From NCBI RefSeq assembly GCF_029193885.1, contig NZ_JARFVB010000017.1, positions 1-64,000 of the forward strand: a stretch of 64,000 bases of DNA, given 5' to 3'. The notes beneath the pieces are model-generated. The model saw nothing but the letters and a program-made list of their open reading frames with translations, ran no database searches and was not told the origin of the DNA. Positions within the stretch are counted from its first letter, which is position 1; each line of letters begins with the position of its first letter. The DNA comes from Flagellimonas yonaguniensis (GTDB lineage: Bacteria > Bacteroidota > Bacteroidia > Flavobacteriales > Flavobacteriaceae). A program made the position numbers and the translations under genes. Below are positions 9,556 to 18,442 of this stretch, piece after piece.

Positions 9556-12012
9556 ATGAGATCAAAGGCACTTTTTTGTTTGCTCCCCATTTTTATCGCA
9601 TCCTGTACCAAAGAGGTAAAGACCAAAGACTCCCTTTTAGAACATTTACCACCCGATCCATCCCTCGTTGTAAAGATTGCCAACTTGACCAATTTCAAGA
9701 GCGAACTCAAAAACAATTCAACCCTTAACAGTATTAAAGGTTTTACCAGCATTGAGGATGTTATAGATAAAATCAATGGTCTGGAACACCTCTCTACCGA
9801 CAAAACCTGTGTGCTTGCACTATACGAAATAGGCAAGGACAACTACGACTATGTACTGGCCGCCAAAAAAGGGCCCGGCATATTCAATGTGGACAGCGTG
9901 GCAAACAAAACAGTGGAGACCCTGACCTATGAAGGCACGGCTGTCACCAAATACAATCTTGACGGTTTGGAAGTGTTCAGCTTGCAAAAAAATGACGCCA
10001 TCCTGATGGGTTCTTCAATGATGTTGATGGAAAACCTCATTAGGGTAAGTGAACACACACCTGCAGATCCAACTTTGGAAAAACTCTACCAAGCCAGTTC
10101 ACTGGATAAATCCGCCACCCTGTTCATCAATCCAAGTGGCAACACATCCTTACTCTCGTTAAAGGAACAAAACAAAAGCGACCACCACCCCTTTTCATCT
10201 TGGATCTCTTTGGATTTTACCGCAAATTCGGACGAAGTTGGTTTAAGCGGGGTCGCCATGGCTCCCGATTCCACTAAAAATTTCATCAATTTATTCAAGG
10301 GAACTGCCCCCTTGGCCAACAAAACCCCTTCGTATGCACCACTAACTTCCCAAGCCATATTATCCTATACTTTTGACGACTATCAGGTATTCGCCAAAAA
10401 CCAGAACGCATATTTGGACAGAATCAAACAAACCGATTCCCTTTTCAATACCGTTGAAGAAGTTGGGGTAATTTATCTCAACAACGAAAAAGTGGTCCTT
10501 TTAAAATCGTATGGCACCCAAAGCCTTTATGATTATTTGGATAGTCGCAAGACTGCTTCACAAAACTATCAGGACAGTGAAATTCTAGAGTTGGAGGATA
10601 CAGGACTGGTGGAAGAAGGCTTTACTCCCTTGGTCACAAATTTTAAATCCAACTACTGCACCATTATAGAAAACAGCTTCATCTTTTCAGAGGAAAAAGA
10701 AGCCTTACAGACCATCATCAGCAATCATAAAAGTTCCTCTTCTTTTGATAACGACCAAGGTTACAAAACCGCAAAAGCATCTTTGGCGAGCGAATCCAGC
10801 ATGCTTTTCGTTTCCAATGCATCAGGCATTGGATTTTTTGCCGATCAGGAACTTGCCCCCGAAATATCGGAGGATATTGATGAAGACGATCTAAAGGAAC
10901 AGGTCTTTGCTTCGCAGATGGTAATGGACAACGGTTTCGGGCATTTCAACATATTGGCATCAAAAATTGAAAAGAACCGAGAAAGAAATACAGTATCCCC
11001 TCTATTCACACTGGAACTGAACACAGACTTGGCCACAGACCCACAATTTGTAAAAAACCACAGGACCAAGCAACAAGAAATCGTGGTGCAGGACCAGAAC
11101 AATGTCCTCTACCTGATCTCCACAGATGGAAAAGTCCTATGGACGAAACAATTGGAAGGTAGGATCCAAGGGGAAATACAACAAGTCGATTTATACAAAA
11201 ACGGAAAACTACAACTGGCCTTTACCACGAATGACCAATTCCTGATATTGGACCGCAATGGCGACGAGGTTACTCCATTCAATATTGAATTTGAAGGTGG
11301 CAACCTTAACCCATTGGCTGTTTTTGATTATGATGGAAGTCGAAACTACCGCTTCGTGATCACACAGGGAAGTAAGGTCTATATGTACAACAACCAAGCT
11401 AAGATTGTTCACGGGTTTACCTTTACCGATGCCCAGAGCAATATTTTAGGGACACCAAAGCACTTCAGGGTCGGCAACAAAGACTATTTAGTGTTTAAAC
11501 AGGACAACAGTACCCTTCGAATTCTGCACCGTGTGGGCAGCGACCGAATCAAAGTGTCCGAAAAAATAGATTTTTCCAGCAACGAAGTCTTTCTATATAA
11601 GAATAAATTTTCCATGACCAACAAAACTGGTGTGCTGCATCAAATAGACACCAACGGAAAACTCGTCGCCACTGATTTCAACCTAAATCCCGATCACGGG
11701 TTTTATGCTACGAGCAACACGCTTGTATTTATGGATGACAATATTCTCAGTATAAAAGGAAGAAAAGTGGAGCTGGAACTGGGTGTTTACTCCAAACCAA
11801 AAATATTTTACATCTACGATAAAATATACGTTGCGGTAACGGACATCCAGAACCATCAAATCTATTTGTTCGATAGTCAAGCGGAGTCGATTCCAAACTT
11901 CCCCGTATTTGGCAGTTCTTTGATGGACCTTACCGATATGGACAATGACAGAAAGCTGGAACTGGTCGCCAAGGACCAAGACAACTCCCTGATTGTGTAC
12001 AAAATAAACTAA
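9556..12012 (+). CDS. Large lipoprotein with C-terminal beta-propeller-like region
   Basis: An 818-residue lipoprotein; signal MRSKALFCLLPIFIASC with lipobox Cys17. The N-terminal 500 residues (LPPDPSLVVKIANLTNFKSE) resemble the DUF3352-type envelope proteins that score cellular state but have no assigned chemistry. The C-terminal 300 residues repeat blades like NNVLYLISTDGKVLWTKQLE, which resemble PQQ/WD-type propeller strands, and end with an FG-GAP-like MDNDRKLELVAKDQ. The upstream TTG at 9538 is excluded because it lies inside the -7 box. It is conserved beside rnhB in relatives as far as I recall. Function unknown; an envelope scaffold or sensor role is only an inference. Confidence 0.75.
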   Translation: MRSKALFCLLPIFIASCTKEVKTKDSLLEHLPPDPSLVVKIANLTNFKSELKNNSTLNSIKGFTSIEDVIDKINGLEHLSTDKTCVLALYEIGKDNYDYVLAAKKGPGIFNVDSVANKTVETLTYEGTAVTKYNLDGLEVFSLQKNDAILMGSSMMLMENLIRVSEHTPADPTLEKLYQASSLDKSATLFINPSGNTSLLSLKEQNKSDHHPFSSWISLDFTANSDEVGLSGVAMAPDSTKNFINLFKGTAPLANKTPSYAPLTSQAILSYTFDDYQVFAKNQNAYLDRIKQTDSLFNTVEEVGVIYLNNEKVVLLKSYGTQSLYDYLDSRKTASQNYQDSEILELEDTGLVEEGFTPLVTNFKSNYCTIIENSFIFSEEKEALQTIISNHKSSSSFDNDQGYKTAKASLASESSMLFVSNASGIGFFADQELAPEISEDIDEDDLKEQVFASQMVMDNGFGHFNILASKIEKNRERNTVSPLFTLELNTDLATDPQFVKNHRTKQQEIVVQDQNNVLYLISTDGKVLWTKQLEGRIQGEIQQVDLYKNGKLQLAFTTNDQFLILDRNGDEVTPFNIEFEGGNLNPLAVFDYDGSRNYRFVITQGSKVYMYNNQAKIVHGFTFTDAQSNILGTPKHFRVGNKDYLVFKQDNSTLRILHRVGSDRIKVSEKIDFSSNEVFLYKNKFSMTNKTGVLHQIDTNGKLVATDFNLNPDHGFYATSNTLVFMDDNILSIKGRKVELELGVYSKPKIFYIYDKIYVAVTDIQNHQIYLFDSQAESIPNFPVFGSSLMDLTDMDNDRKLELVAKDQDNSLIVYKIN

Positions 12013-12135
12013 TCCATAATCTTAATGCGACTTATACAATAGTTGCTACGAAACATACATTTTTGAACTGATTGAAGGTTACATTTTAGTAGTTTGGATA
12101 GAATTGCTTTATCAACAAACTAAAAACACTATTAA

Positions 12136-13452
12136 ATGAAAACCTCGAACAAACTTTTCTACTGTTTGTGCTTTGCCCTATTGATGGGCACCAGCGGAGA
12201 GGCCCAATTTTTTAAAAAATTGGCCAAGAAAGCTGAAAAAGCAGCTCAACGAACCGTTGAAAACAGGGTAGAAAAAGAAACCTCAAAAAAAACAGATCAA
12301 GCACTAGACAGCATCCTAGAACCAGGTTCTGGGAGCAAACAAGCACCTGGCAACACCCAAGGAAATGGCAACACCAATGGCAACGCTGGAGAGAATGGCT
12401 CGTCCACCGAAAACGTTACCGCAGGCCCCAAGACCATAGAAGTCTACAGCAAATTTGATTATGTTCCTGGGGACAAGCCCATTTTCTATGATGACTTCAA
12501 TGATGACTTCATGGGCGACTTTCCCTCCAAATGGAACACCAATGGGTCCGGCGAAGTAGTTACGGTCGGGAACATACCCGGAAAATGGTACTCTATTGCC
12601 AACAAGAGTTTGACCGTACCCAATTTAGGCACCACGCTTCCCGAGGATTTCACCATGGAATTTGACTTAAAAGCGACCAATCTTACCAAAAATACCAGTT
12701 CACAAGCTACGCTACGCATTTATTTATCAGAAACCTCCCATTTGACCACTAATGAGAACAATGCCCTATCAAATCTTTCTTTTTGCCAATATATACCGAT
12801 AGGGGTTAAAGTAGATAACAACTTCAAAGGTGATCCATCCCCTATTCAAAATACCATGCAGCATGATTTAAGGGCAATTTTCCAAGATGTAGTGCATGTC
12901 TCCATTGCCGTAAATAAAAACAGGTACCGCCTATGGCTCAACGAAAACAAAATTGTAGACCTGCCCCAATTTATTGTAAAACCCGAGCTGATCAATTACG
13001 TTAAGTTCCATGTCAATGGCATCGATAAGCATAATAATCAGGAGCAGGTGCTGATCAGCAACTTAAAAATTGACGAAGGCGGTGTAGATCTTCGCAGAAA
13101 ACTCATGTCGGAGGGGAAGATTTCCACCAATGGCATCCTGTTCAATTCAGGTTCAGCAGATATTTTGCCCCAATCCATGGGCATTATCCGTCAAATCTCA
13201 CAAGTGTTGGATCAGGATGGTTCCATTAGCCTCAATATTGTTGGGCACACCGATTCTGATGGTTCGGATGAGAGCAATATTACACTTTCCAAAAATCGGG
13301 CTGAGGCTGTCAAAGAAGCATTGGTATCCGTTTATGGTATTTCCGCGGACCGACTGAGCTCCGAAGGAAAAGGAGAAGCGGAACCTGTTGCCGACAATGG
13401 CACAGCACAAGGCAAAGCACAGAACCGTAGAGTTGAATTCATTAAAAAATAA
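12136..13452 (+). CDS. OmpA-family peptidoglycan-associated protein
   Basis: A 438-residue exported protein (signal ends TSGEAQ). Residues 25-65 are a charged coiled segment (FFKKLAKKAEKAAQRTVENR), then a Gly/Asn/Ser-rich linker, then a concanavalin-like middle region (YDDFNDDFMGDFPSKWNTNG). The C-terminal OmpA domain (about 330-438) carries LFNSGSADILPQS, NIVGHTDSDGS and the closing NRRVEFIK; this fold binds peptidoglycan. The gene has a possible promoter about 35-70 nt upstream (TTG at 12063, then TAGTAGTTTG). It forms a pair with the TapB-like gene 14 nt downstream. Confidence 0.88.
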   Translation: MKTSNKLFYCLCFALLMGTSGEAQFFKKLAKKAEKAAQRTVENRVEKETSKKTDQALDSILEPGSGSKQAPGNTQGNGNTNGNAGENGSSTENVTAGPKTIEVYSKFDYVPGDKPIFYDDFNDDFMGDFPSKWNTNGSGEVVTVGNIPGKWYSIANKSLTVPNLGTTLPEDFTMEFDLKATNLTKNTSSQATLRIYLSETSHLTTNENNALSNLSFCQYIPIGVKVDNNFKGDPSPIQNTMQHDLRAIFQDVVHVSIAVNKNRYRLWLNENKIVDLPQFIVKPELINYVKFHVNGIDKHNNQEQVLISNLKIDEGGVDLRRKLMSEGKISTNGILFNSGSADILPQSMGIIRQISQVLDQDGSISLNIVGHTDSDGSDESNITLSKNRAEAVKEALVSVYGISADRLSSEGKGEAEPVADNGTAQGKAQNRRVEFIKK

Positions 13453-13466
13453 TACTTAACACATAT

Positions 13467-14159
13467 ATGAAACGATATTTTCTATTACTGCTACTTGCCG
13501 TATTGGCGGCTCCCAATTCACAGGCGCAATCCGCTTGCAGCACTTACTACCTCTTGGCCGATGGTGCCAACTTGCAGTACACCAATTATGACAGAAAGGG
13601 CAAGGAGGATGGGCAAATCAACTATAGCGTTACCAATGTGGAAGGCAGTGGCGACAATGTAAGTGCCACTATGATGATGGAAATGGTGGACAAAAAGGGA
13701 AACACCTATACCTCGGATTACGAGATTACTTGCGATGGCAACGTGGTTAAAATTGATTTTAAATCCTTGATGAATGAGCAAATGCTCAGTCAAATGGGCG
13801 ATGTTGAAATGGATATATCAGGAACCGATGTGGAATTGCCCAACAATCTTTCCGTGGGACAAGAACTGCCCGATGCCAATATATCGGTAAAAATGAAAAT
13901 GGGAGGGGCGATCAACATGAACACCAATGTGGAAACCATTAACCGCAAGGTTGAAAAACAGGAAAGCATTACCACTCCTGCCGGTACTTTTGATTGTTAT
14001 GTGATCTATAGCGAAACCAAGACCAAAATGATGATGGCGAACAGCACCTTCCCATCACGCACTTGGCTGGCCGAAGGTGTCGGCATGGTAAAACAAGAAT
14101 CCTACAACAAAAACGGAAAATTGGTGGGCAGCATGGTCTTGACCCAGCTCAGTAAATAA
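13467..14159 (+). CDS. TapB family (DUF3108-like) secreted protein
   Basis: A 230-residue secreted protein with signal MKRYFLLLLLAVLAAPNSQA. The body is a DUF3108/TapB-like beta-rich domain: YYLLADGANLQYTNYDRKGK, then ITTPAGTFDCYVIYSET and SRTWLAEGVGMVKQESYN near the C-terminus, the last being diagnostic for the family. It is unusually rich in Met in the middle (TMMMEMVD, MKMGGAINMN). Only 14 nt separate it from the OmpA-family gene, so the two are co-transcribed; a strong terminator follows. Biochemical role unknown. Confidence 0.8.
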   Translation: MKRYFLLLLLAVLAAPNSQAQSACSTYYLLADGANLQYTNYDRKGKEDGQINYSVTNVEGSGDNVSATMMMEMVDKKGNTYTSDYEITCDGNVVKIDFKSLMNEQMLSQMGDVEMDISGTDVELPNNLSVGQELPDANISVKMKMGGAINMNTNVETINRKVEKQESITTPAGTFDCYVIYSETKTKMMMANSTFPSRTWLAEGVGMVKQESYNKNGKLVGSMVLTQLSK

Positions 14160-14185
14160 TTGATTTCTTTTGCAGAAGAAGAAAA

Positions 14186-14211
14186 ACCGAGGCTTGAGCC
14201 TCGGTTTTTTT
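14186..14211 (+). terminator. Rho-independent terminator
   Basis: Stem ACCGAGGC / GCCTCGGT with loop TTGA, then a T run. It ends the OmpA-TapB operon. Confidence 0.9.
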
Positions 14212-14262
14212 ATGGATTGATCAACCTTTCGGTTATATGAATTGCACGTTTCGATGCTCTAT

Positions 14263-15117
14263 TTACAACTTTTCTCTGATGCCTTTTCTCCAAAAGTAAA
14301 TTCCAAAAATACAGGTAACAATTGCAAACATAATTCCGTTCTCGCCAAGCCAATGTTCGGCCCCATCGATTTTCATTGTTAGAGGAGGCATTATTTTTTG
14401 AATATACACATTGCTTACTGCGTGAAAAATAACGGCTGGCCATAAACTTTTGGATTTGAAAGTATAGTAAGCCATCATAAATGACATGGAAATAATCACA
14501 ACAAAGAATGTTATAAATTCCAATAGCATATTATTGCTATAGTAAACGAGAAGCGGCCAATGCCAAGCAGCCCAAATAATTCCACTGAAAATAGATACAC
14601 CGGTAAAGGAAAGTACCTTTCTCAATTCATGGATAAAGAATCCCCTCCATCCAATTTCTTCTCCTAAAGTTGTTGCCGAAGCTCTTATTACCTCAACAGT
14701 TCCCAATAAGATAATGGCTATGACTGTAATCGACGTTGGATTTAATGCTCCTATTCCAAACAAACCAAGTTCCTTACCCCATTCTGTAATTATTTCTTCA
14801 TTGGCTAAACTTCCAAAACCAAAAATCCAGATGAGCATATAGGTGATTACCCCATACAAGGCAGGAATAAAATAAGACCATCGGATATATTTCCAATTTC
14901 CCCAACTCCAATTTAGGGAGGAAATTTTACGACCCTTTATTTTTAAGGTGATAATTGCAGCTATGGCTGGACACCACATTATGGCCCCTACATATATCCT
15001 TGAGGGATATAAATTGACAATGGCATAATGAAAAGGGGAAGTAAGGGCAATAACGAGTACAAGAAATAGAAAGATGGTCTTCCAAGCTTCTTTTCTTTCT
15101 GATAAACTTTTAAGCAT
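14263..15117 (-). CDS. CPBP family intramembrane metalloprotease
   Basis: A 284-residue polytopic membrane protein of the CPBP/Abi (CAAX-protease-like) family. The three conserved motifs are present: EEIGWR in TLGEEIGWRGFF, the WAAWHW segment, and HAVSN. These are the predicted metal and catalytic residues. About eight hydrophobic segments are visible. A GTG start at 15192 would add 25 polar residues; the ATG at 15117 (MLKSLSERKEAW) gives the usual short cytoplasmic N-terminus and is preferred. It stands alone on the minus strand. In bacteria this family is variously linked to bacteriocin self-immunity and prenyl-protein processing; nothing here fixes its substrate. Confidence 0.88.
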   Translation of the reverse strand: MLKSLSERKEAWKTIFLFLVLVIALTSPFHYAIVNLYPSRIYVGAIMWCPAIAAIITLKIKGRKISSLNWSWGNWKYIRWSYFIPALYGVITYMLIWIFGFGSLANEEIITEWGKELGLFGIGALNPTSITVIAIILLGTVEVIRASATTLGEEIGWRGFFIHELRKVLSFTGVSIFSGIIWAAWHWPLLVYYSNNMLLEFITFFVVIISMSFMMAYYTFKSKSLWPAVIFHAVSNVYIQKIMPPLTMKIDGAEHWLGENGIMFAIVTCIFGIYFWRKGIREKL

Positions 15118-15236
15118 TTTCAGTATTAGTTTGTTTTTGGAAGACGAAGAGACAACTGTTTTGTTACATGATGCCTTGTAACCAACACCCACCTGTCAAC
15201 CGGCAGTAGTCAAGTTAGTTGCTTTTTGGCTGACAT

Positions 15237-15308
15237 CTAAAACAGATACCAGATTGTCCAGGCAATGAAAAACCCTGCCAAGGCAATACTTAAGGGAAAT
15301 CGTTTCAT
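15237..15308 (-). CDS. Possible 23-residue single-pass membrane peptide
   Basis: A short frame reads MKRFPLSIALAGFFIAWTIW followed by YLF and TAG. It has two positive residues then one continuous hydrophobic helix, which is the look of real small membrane proteins. It lies between lipB and the CPBP gene, about 100 nt downstream of lipB on the same strand. No homologue is known to me and the frame is short, so chance is possible. Confidence 0.35.
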   Translation of the reverse strand: MKRFPLSIALAGFFIAWTIWYLF

Positions 15309-15410
15309 GGCATATTGAATTTAGTTACCGGAGACACAATGGGAACCAACTGAACAGAATTTTGTTCTTCGGATTTGAACCCAAATGCAGCCAATAAGTA
15401 CAAATAAATC

Positions 15411-16127
15411 CTAAACCCCAGCCTCTTCCTTGACCAACTCCGCCTCAAAAAGTGTAGTAAAATGTTTGAGCAACTTTCCTTTTACTTCTTCCATATCCAC
15501 TTTTTTTTGGCCAAGTTCCACATTTAAAGAAGTAACCGCCTTGTCCTTGATACCACAGGGGATCATCATATCAAAATAGCCCAAATCGGTATTTACATTA
15601 AGGGCAAAACCGTGCATGGTCACCCAACGGCTGGCCCGTACACCCATGGCACATATTTTACGGGCAAAGGGAGTGCCTACATCCAGCCAGACACCGGTTT
15701 CTCCTTCTGAGCGTTGTCCCTTAAGACCATAATCGTCCAATGTCAATATGACCATTTCCTCTAAAAAGCGGAGGTATTTGTGGATATCAGTGAAGAAATT
15801 ATCCAAATCCAAAATGGGGTAGCCCACTACTTGACCAGGGCCATGATACGTAATATCGCCACCACGGTTGATCTTATAAAAAGTAGCGCCCTTTTCGGCC
15901 AGCTTTTTTTCGTCCACCAATAAATTATTGATATCACCACTCTTGCCCAAAGTGTACACATGCGGATGCTCCACAAACAAAAAATGGTTCGGGGTTTCAA
16001 GGCCGGCATCCTCTCGACGGTTGCGCACCTTAGTGTCCACAATATTCTTGAAAAGGGCTTCTTGGTAGTCCCAAGTTTCCTTGTAATCCTTGAATCCTAA
16101 ATCTTGTACGGCAACTTTCTTGTTCAT
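15411..16127 (-). CDS. lipB: Lipoyl(octanoyl) transferase
   Basis: LipB transfers the octanoyl group from acyl-carrier protein to lipoyl domains of the 2-oxoacid dehydrogenases, the first step of endogenous lipoate synthesis in the cytoplasm. The signature RGGDITYHGPGQ is at residues 88-99. The catalytic Lys and Cys are K157 in FARKICAMGVR and C191 in MIPCGIKD. The 238-residue length is normal. A perfect TATCTTTG box ends 5 nt before the ATG, so the message may start at or next to the start codon. No lipA lies nearby. Confidence 0.97.
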   Translation of the reverse strand: MNKKVAVQDLGFKDYKETWDYQEALFKNIVDTKVRNRREDAGLETPNHFLFVEHPHVYTLGKSGDINNLLVDEKKLAEKGATFYKINRGGDITYHGPGQVVGYPILDLDNFFTDIHKYLRFLEEMVILTLDDYGLKGQRSEGETGVWLDVGTPFARKICAMGVRASRWVTMHGFALNVNTDLGYFDMMIPCGIKDKAVTSLNVELGQKKVDMEEVKGKLLKHFTTLFEAELVKEEAGV

Positions 16128-16131
16128 GCCA

Positions 16132-16139
16132 CAAAGATA
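16132..16139 (-). promoter_or_regulatory. -7 box abutting the lipB start codon
   Basis: TATCTTTG on the minus strand matches TAnnTTTG. Its last base is 5 nt from the ATG at 16127, so a start of transcription at the normal distance would fall on the start codon. No -33 TTG at standard spacing was found. Confidence 0.5.
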
Positions 16140-16159
16140 CGAAGCTCTATACAGGAAAA

Positions 16160-16897
16160 CTATTTCTCAAGCTCTACCTCCAAATCCAGTACCGATGGGT
16201 CTTTCATCAAATCCAAGAAATTTACCTCATAAATCAAGGTCTTGCCATCTTGGCTAAAAGTTGCCGCTTCGGCAGTCGTGGATTTTATCTTTTTCGGGAA
16301 ATGATATTTGAGGGTATACGTTGAACCCGAAAGGAACATCTCCGCACCTTGCAAGCTATCCAGTTGCTGTTCGAGCAACTCTTGATCTACAATTTTGGCG
16401 GTACGGGTAAATTTATTTTTCCTGAACGTATAATTAACCTCTGTTGGTTGTGCAGTAGGTTTCATTTGGCCTTGTTGCGGATTGGCGTTCGGTCCCATTG
16501 AGCTCGCATCTTGGAATGTCGCAAAAGCGTCATTGACCTCGGTTACATTTTTAAACTCACTGAAGAGGTCGAACATCATGGTTTTTTCTTCAGGGTTCAT
16601 GACCATGCGCATATTGAAGGGCTCCAACTTTTTCAACTTTTCTTGTTCTTCTTTGGGCAGTTGGGCGATACTATCCTTCTTCTCCTCCAAAAAATCCTTA
16701 AAGGAAATTATGGAATCTATTGGCTCTTCATTGGTCTTGGACAATTCATCTCCCGCCATGTCCATCATCTCAGAACCATCAAAATTGATGGATAGCTTTC
16801 CAGAACCATCTTCTTCTAAATGGATTTCTTCGGTAAAATTGCATGAGGCAGCCAAAAAGATAATTGCGGCAATAAATGCAAATTGTAATTTTTTCAT
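16160..16897 (-). CDS. Lipoprotein of unknown function
   Basis: A 245-residue lipoprotein with signal MKKLQFAFIAAIIFLAASC (Cys19). The N-terminal part (EEIHLEEDGSGKLSINFDGS) resembles the LppM-like or DUF4836-type lipoproteins in which a beta strand carries a DGSG motif. The middle is helical and rich in Lys/Glu (EEKKDSIAQLPKEEQEKLKK), then a Gln/Pro-rich stretch. The C-terminal strands (YTLKYHFPKKIKS and LIYEVNFLDLM) complete a sandwich. It lies 32 nt upstream of lipB on the same strand. Role unknown. Confidence 0.75.
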   Translation of the reverse strand: MKKLQFAFIAAIIFLAASCNFTEEIHLEEDGSGKLSINFDGSEMMDMAGDELSKTNEEPIDSIISFKDFLEEKKDSIAQLPKEEQEKLKKLEPFNMRMVMNPEEKTMMFDLFSEFKNVTEVNDAFATFQDASSMGPNANPQQGQMKPTAQPTEVNYTFRKNKFTRTAKIVDQELLEQQLDSLQGAEMFLSGSTYTLKYHFPKKIKSTTAEAATFSQDGKTLIYEVNFLDLMKDPSVLDLEVELEK

Positions 16898-17050
16898 GAT
16901 GTATCGCTTATGGTTTAGTGTGTTTATATGATCATGGTTGATTCAGAAGTGAATCTAGACCGTGCTAAAAGTACCATAATCAGGATATATCCACAATGGC
17001 AATGGATAATTTTGGATAAAAAGCAACTGGATGGCAAAACATATAACCGT

Positions 17051-17206
17051 CTAATTGGGGTTGTTCAAAATTACCAAAGCGGCAATTACACCTGGCACCC
17101 AACCGCAAAGAGTCAATAAAAAAACGATAAGTATAGAGCCACACCCTTTGCCTATTACTGACAATGGGGGAAATAGAATGGCAAGTAAAACTCTCCAGAA
17201 ACTCAT
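17051..17206 (-). CDS. YqaE/Pmp3 family membrane peptide
   Basis: A 51-residue, two-helix membrane protein: MSFWRVLLAILFPPLSVIGK, then CGSILIVFLLTLCGW and PGVIAALVILNN. The FPP-containing first helix and the LCGWVPGVIAAL segment are hallmarks of the YqaE/Pmp3 (UPF0057) family, linked to salt, cold or membrane-potential stress in other organisms. The ATG at 17206 is chosen over the longer GTG-started frame because family members begin two to five residues before this point. Monocistronic as far as visible. Confidence 0.9.
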   Translation of the reverse strand: MSFWRVLLAILFPPLSVIGKGCGSILIVFLLTLCGWVPGVIAALVILNNPN

Positions 17207-17298
17207 GATTGTATGATTTGATTGATGATACTTATAGGTAGTTGAAATGCCTGTTTTGTTACAGAAAACCATTATTTTTAACCAAAATCGGATAAAAA

Positions 17299-18342
17299 AT
17301 GCGGTTTTTCGTCCTTATCTTACTCTTTATCAACTCGTATGCCCTCTTTGGGCAATATCACATTTCAGGGCAAGTATCCCAAGAAAATGCGGGCAATGCC
17401 ATTTACCTATCCTTGGTGGAGGACTATCGGAAATCGTCCCGGGTGTATTTAGATCAGATTGTCCAAAAATCCGAAGTGGACTCCTTGGGTCATTTTTCTT
17501 TTGAAGGCAATAACCTGAGCGATCAAAACCGCATCTATCGCATCCATTTGGATGGCTGTTCGGACAATACAGGCGGCAATCACTTTTTGGGCCGATGCAA
17601 CAATAGTAAAAATGTGCTCTTTATCGCAACCAACAAGGACACCTTGGAATTCCCGACCTCTTTCGAAGAACAATCACTCTGCACCATTAACTCCACCAAC
17701 CCCAAATCGGGCCTTTTGTTGGAAATTGAGGGTTTAAAGGAACAAATGGCCTATGATTTTGCCGATTATCCAAGCGAAGCCAAGAAAAAATTGAATTTGG
17801 ACAAATGGTTCAAAACCCTGCATAATTTTGGACAAGAGACCAATGAACCCTTGGCAGAACTTTACATTTACGATTTTTTATCGGACAAAAGGAATGAAAC
17901 CTTCAGGTTTTATCTGGAAGACCTTACCACAAATGATTATTACGAAAACTTGCTGGGTCGTTTGAACCACACTTACCCTGATGAAGAGTTTACCAACCAA
18001 TTCAATGCGGAAATCACGACCGACAAAGAATTGGCCAGTTTTAGCCAACCCAGCACATCCAAATGGAACCGAACCTTGATTGCTCTGCTGGCAGTTTCAA
18101 TTCTGGGCAATGTTTTGTTCTTCCTTGGCAAGAAAAAACAAAACAATACTGATAATTTATTGGAAAAACTCACGCCACAAGAGCAAAAAATCGTCAATCT
18201 GATACTGGAAAACAAGACCAACAAAGAGATCGCCTCTGAACTTTTTGTAAGTGTCAGCACCATAAAAACACATATCAACAATTTGTACAAAAAGTTGGAT
18301 GTTACCTCAAGGGATGAAATGTCCGTTCTCTTCAAAAAGTAA
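17299..18342 (+). CDS. Membrane-tethered LuxR-type transcriptional regulator
   Basis: A 347-residue protein with an N-terminal signal peptide (MRFFVLILLFINSYALFG), a periplasmic region of about 230 residues beginning with a carboxypeptidase-like beta segment (YHISGQVSQENAGNAIYLSL), one transmembrane helix (about 257-277) and a cytoplasmic LuxR helix-turn-helix (LTPQEQKIVNLILENKTNKE, then STIKTHINNLYKKL). This is a one-component design: the outer part senses and the tethered HTH binds DNA. Four Cys lie in the sensor (around CSDNTGG, GRCNNS and SLCTINS). The thioredoxin-like gene follows 100 nt downstream. The signal and the targets are unknown. Confidence 0.85.
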   Translation: MRFFVLILLFINSYALFGQYHISGQVSQENAGNAIYLSLVEDYRKSSRVYLDQIVQKSEVDSLGHFSFEGNNLSDQNRIYRIHLDGCSDNTGGNHFLGRCNNSKNVLFIATNKDTLEFPTSFEEQSLCTINSTNPKSGLLLEIEGLKEQMAYDFADYPSEAKKKLNLDKWFKTLHNFGQETNEPLAELYIYDFLSDKRNETFRFYLEDLTTNDYYENLLGRLNHTYPDEEFTNQFNAEITTDKELASFSQPSTSKWNRTLIALLAVSILGNVLFFLGKKKQNNTDNLLEKLTPQEQKIVNLILENKTNKEIASELFVSVSTIKTHINNLYKKLDVTSRDEMSVLFKK

Positions 18343-18442
18343 ATTTCAACCCCCGGTCTAGTACCGATTTCCAACGTATCAAAATCGTTTCCACCATTGA
18401 TTTTATTGAATTTGGTCGCCAAACCATAAATCATATAAAATC

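Noticed and set aside
12063-12096. TTG...TAGTAGTTTG as a promoter for the OmpA-family gene
   Set aside because: The -7 box does not fit TAnnTTTG exactly; mentioned in the gene entry but not listed as a separate site.
16928-17119. 63-codon plus-strand frame
   Set aside because: It overlaps the YqaE/Pmp3 gene on the other strand, which has a clear family match.
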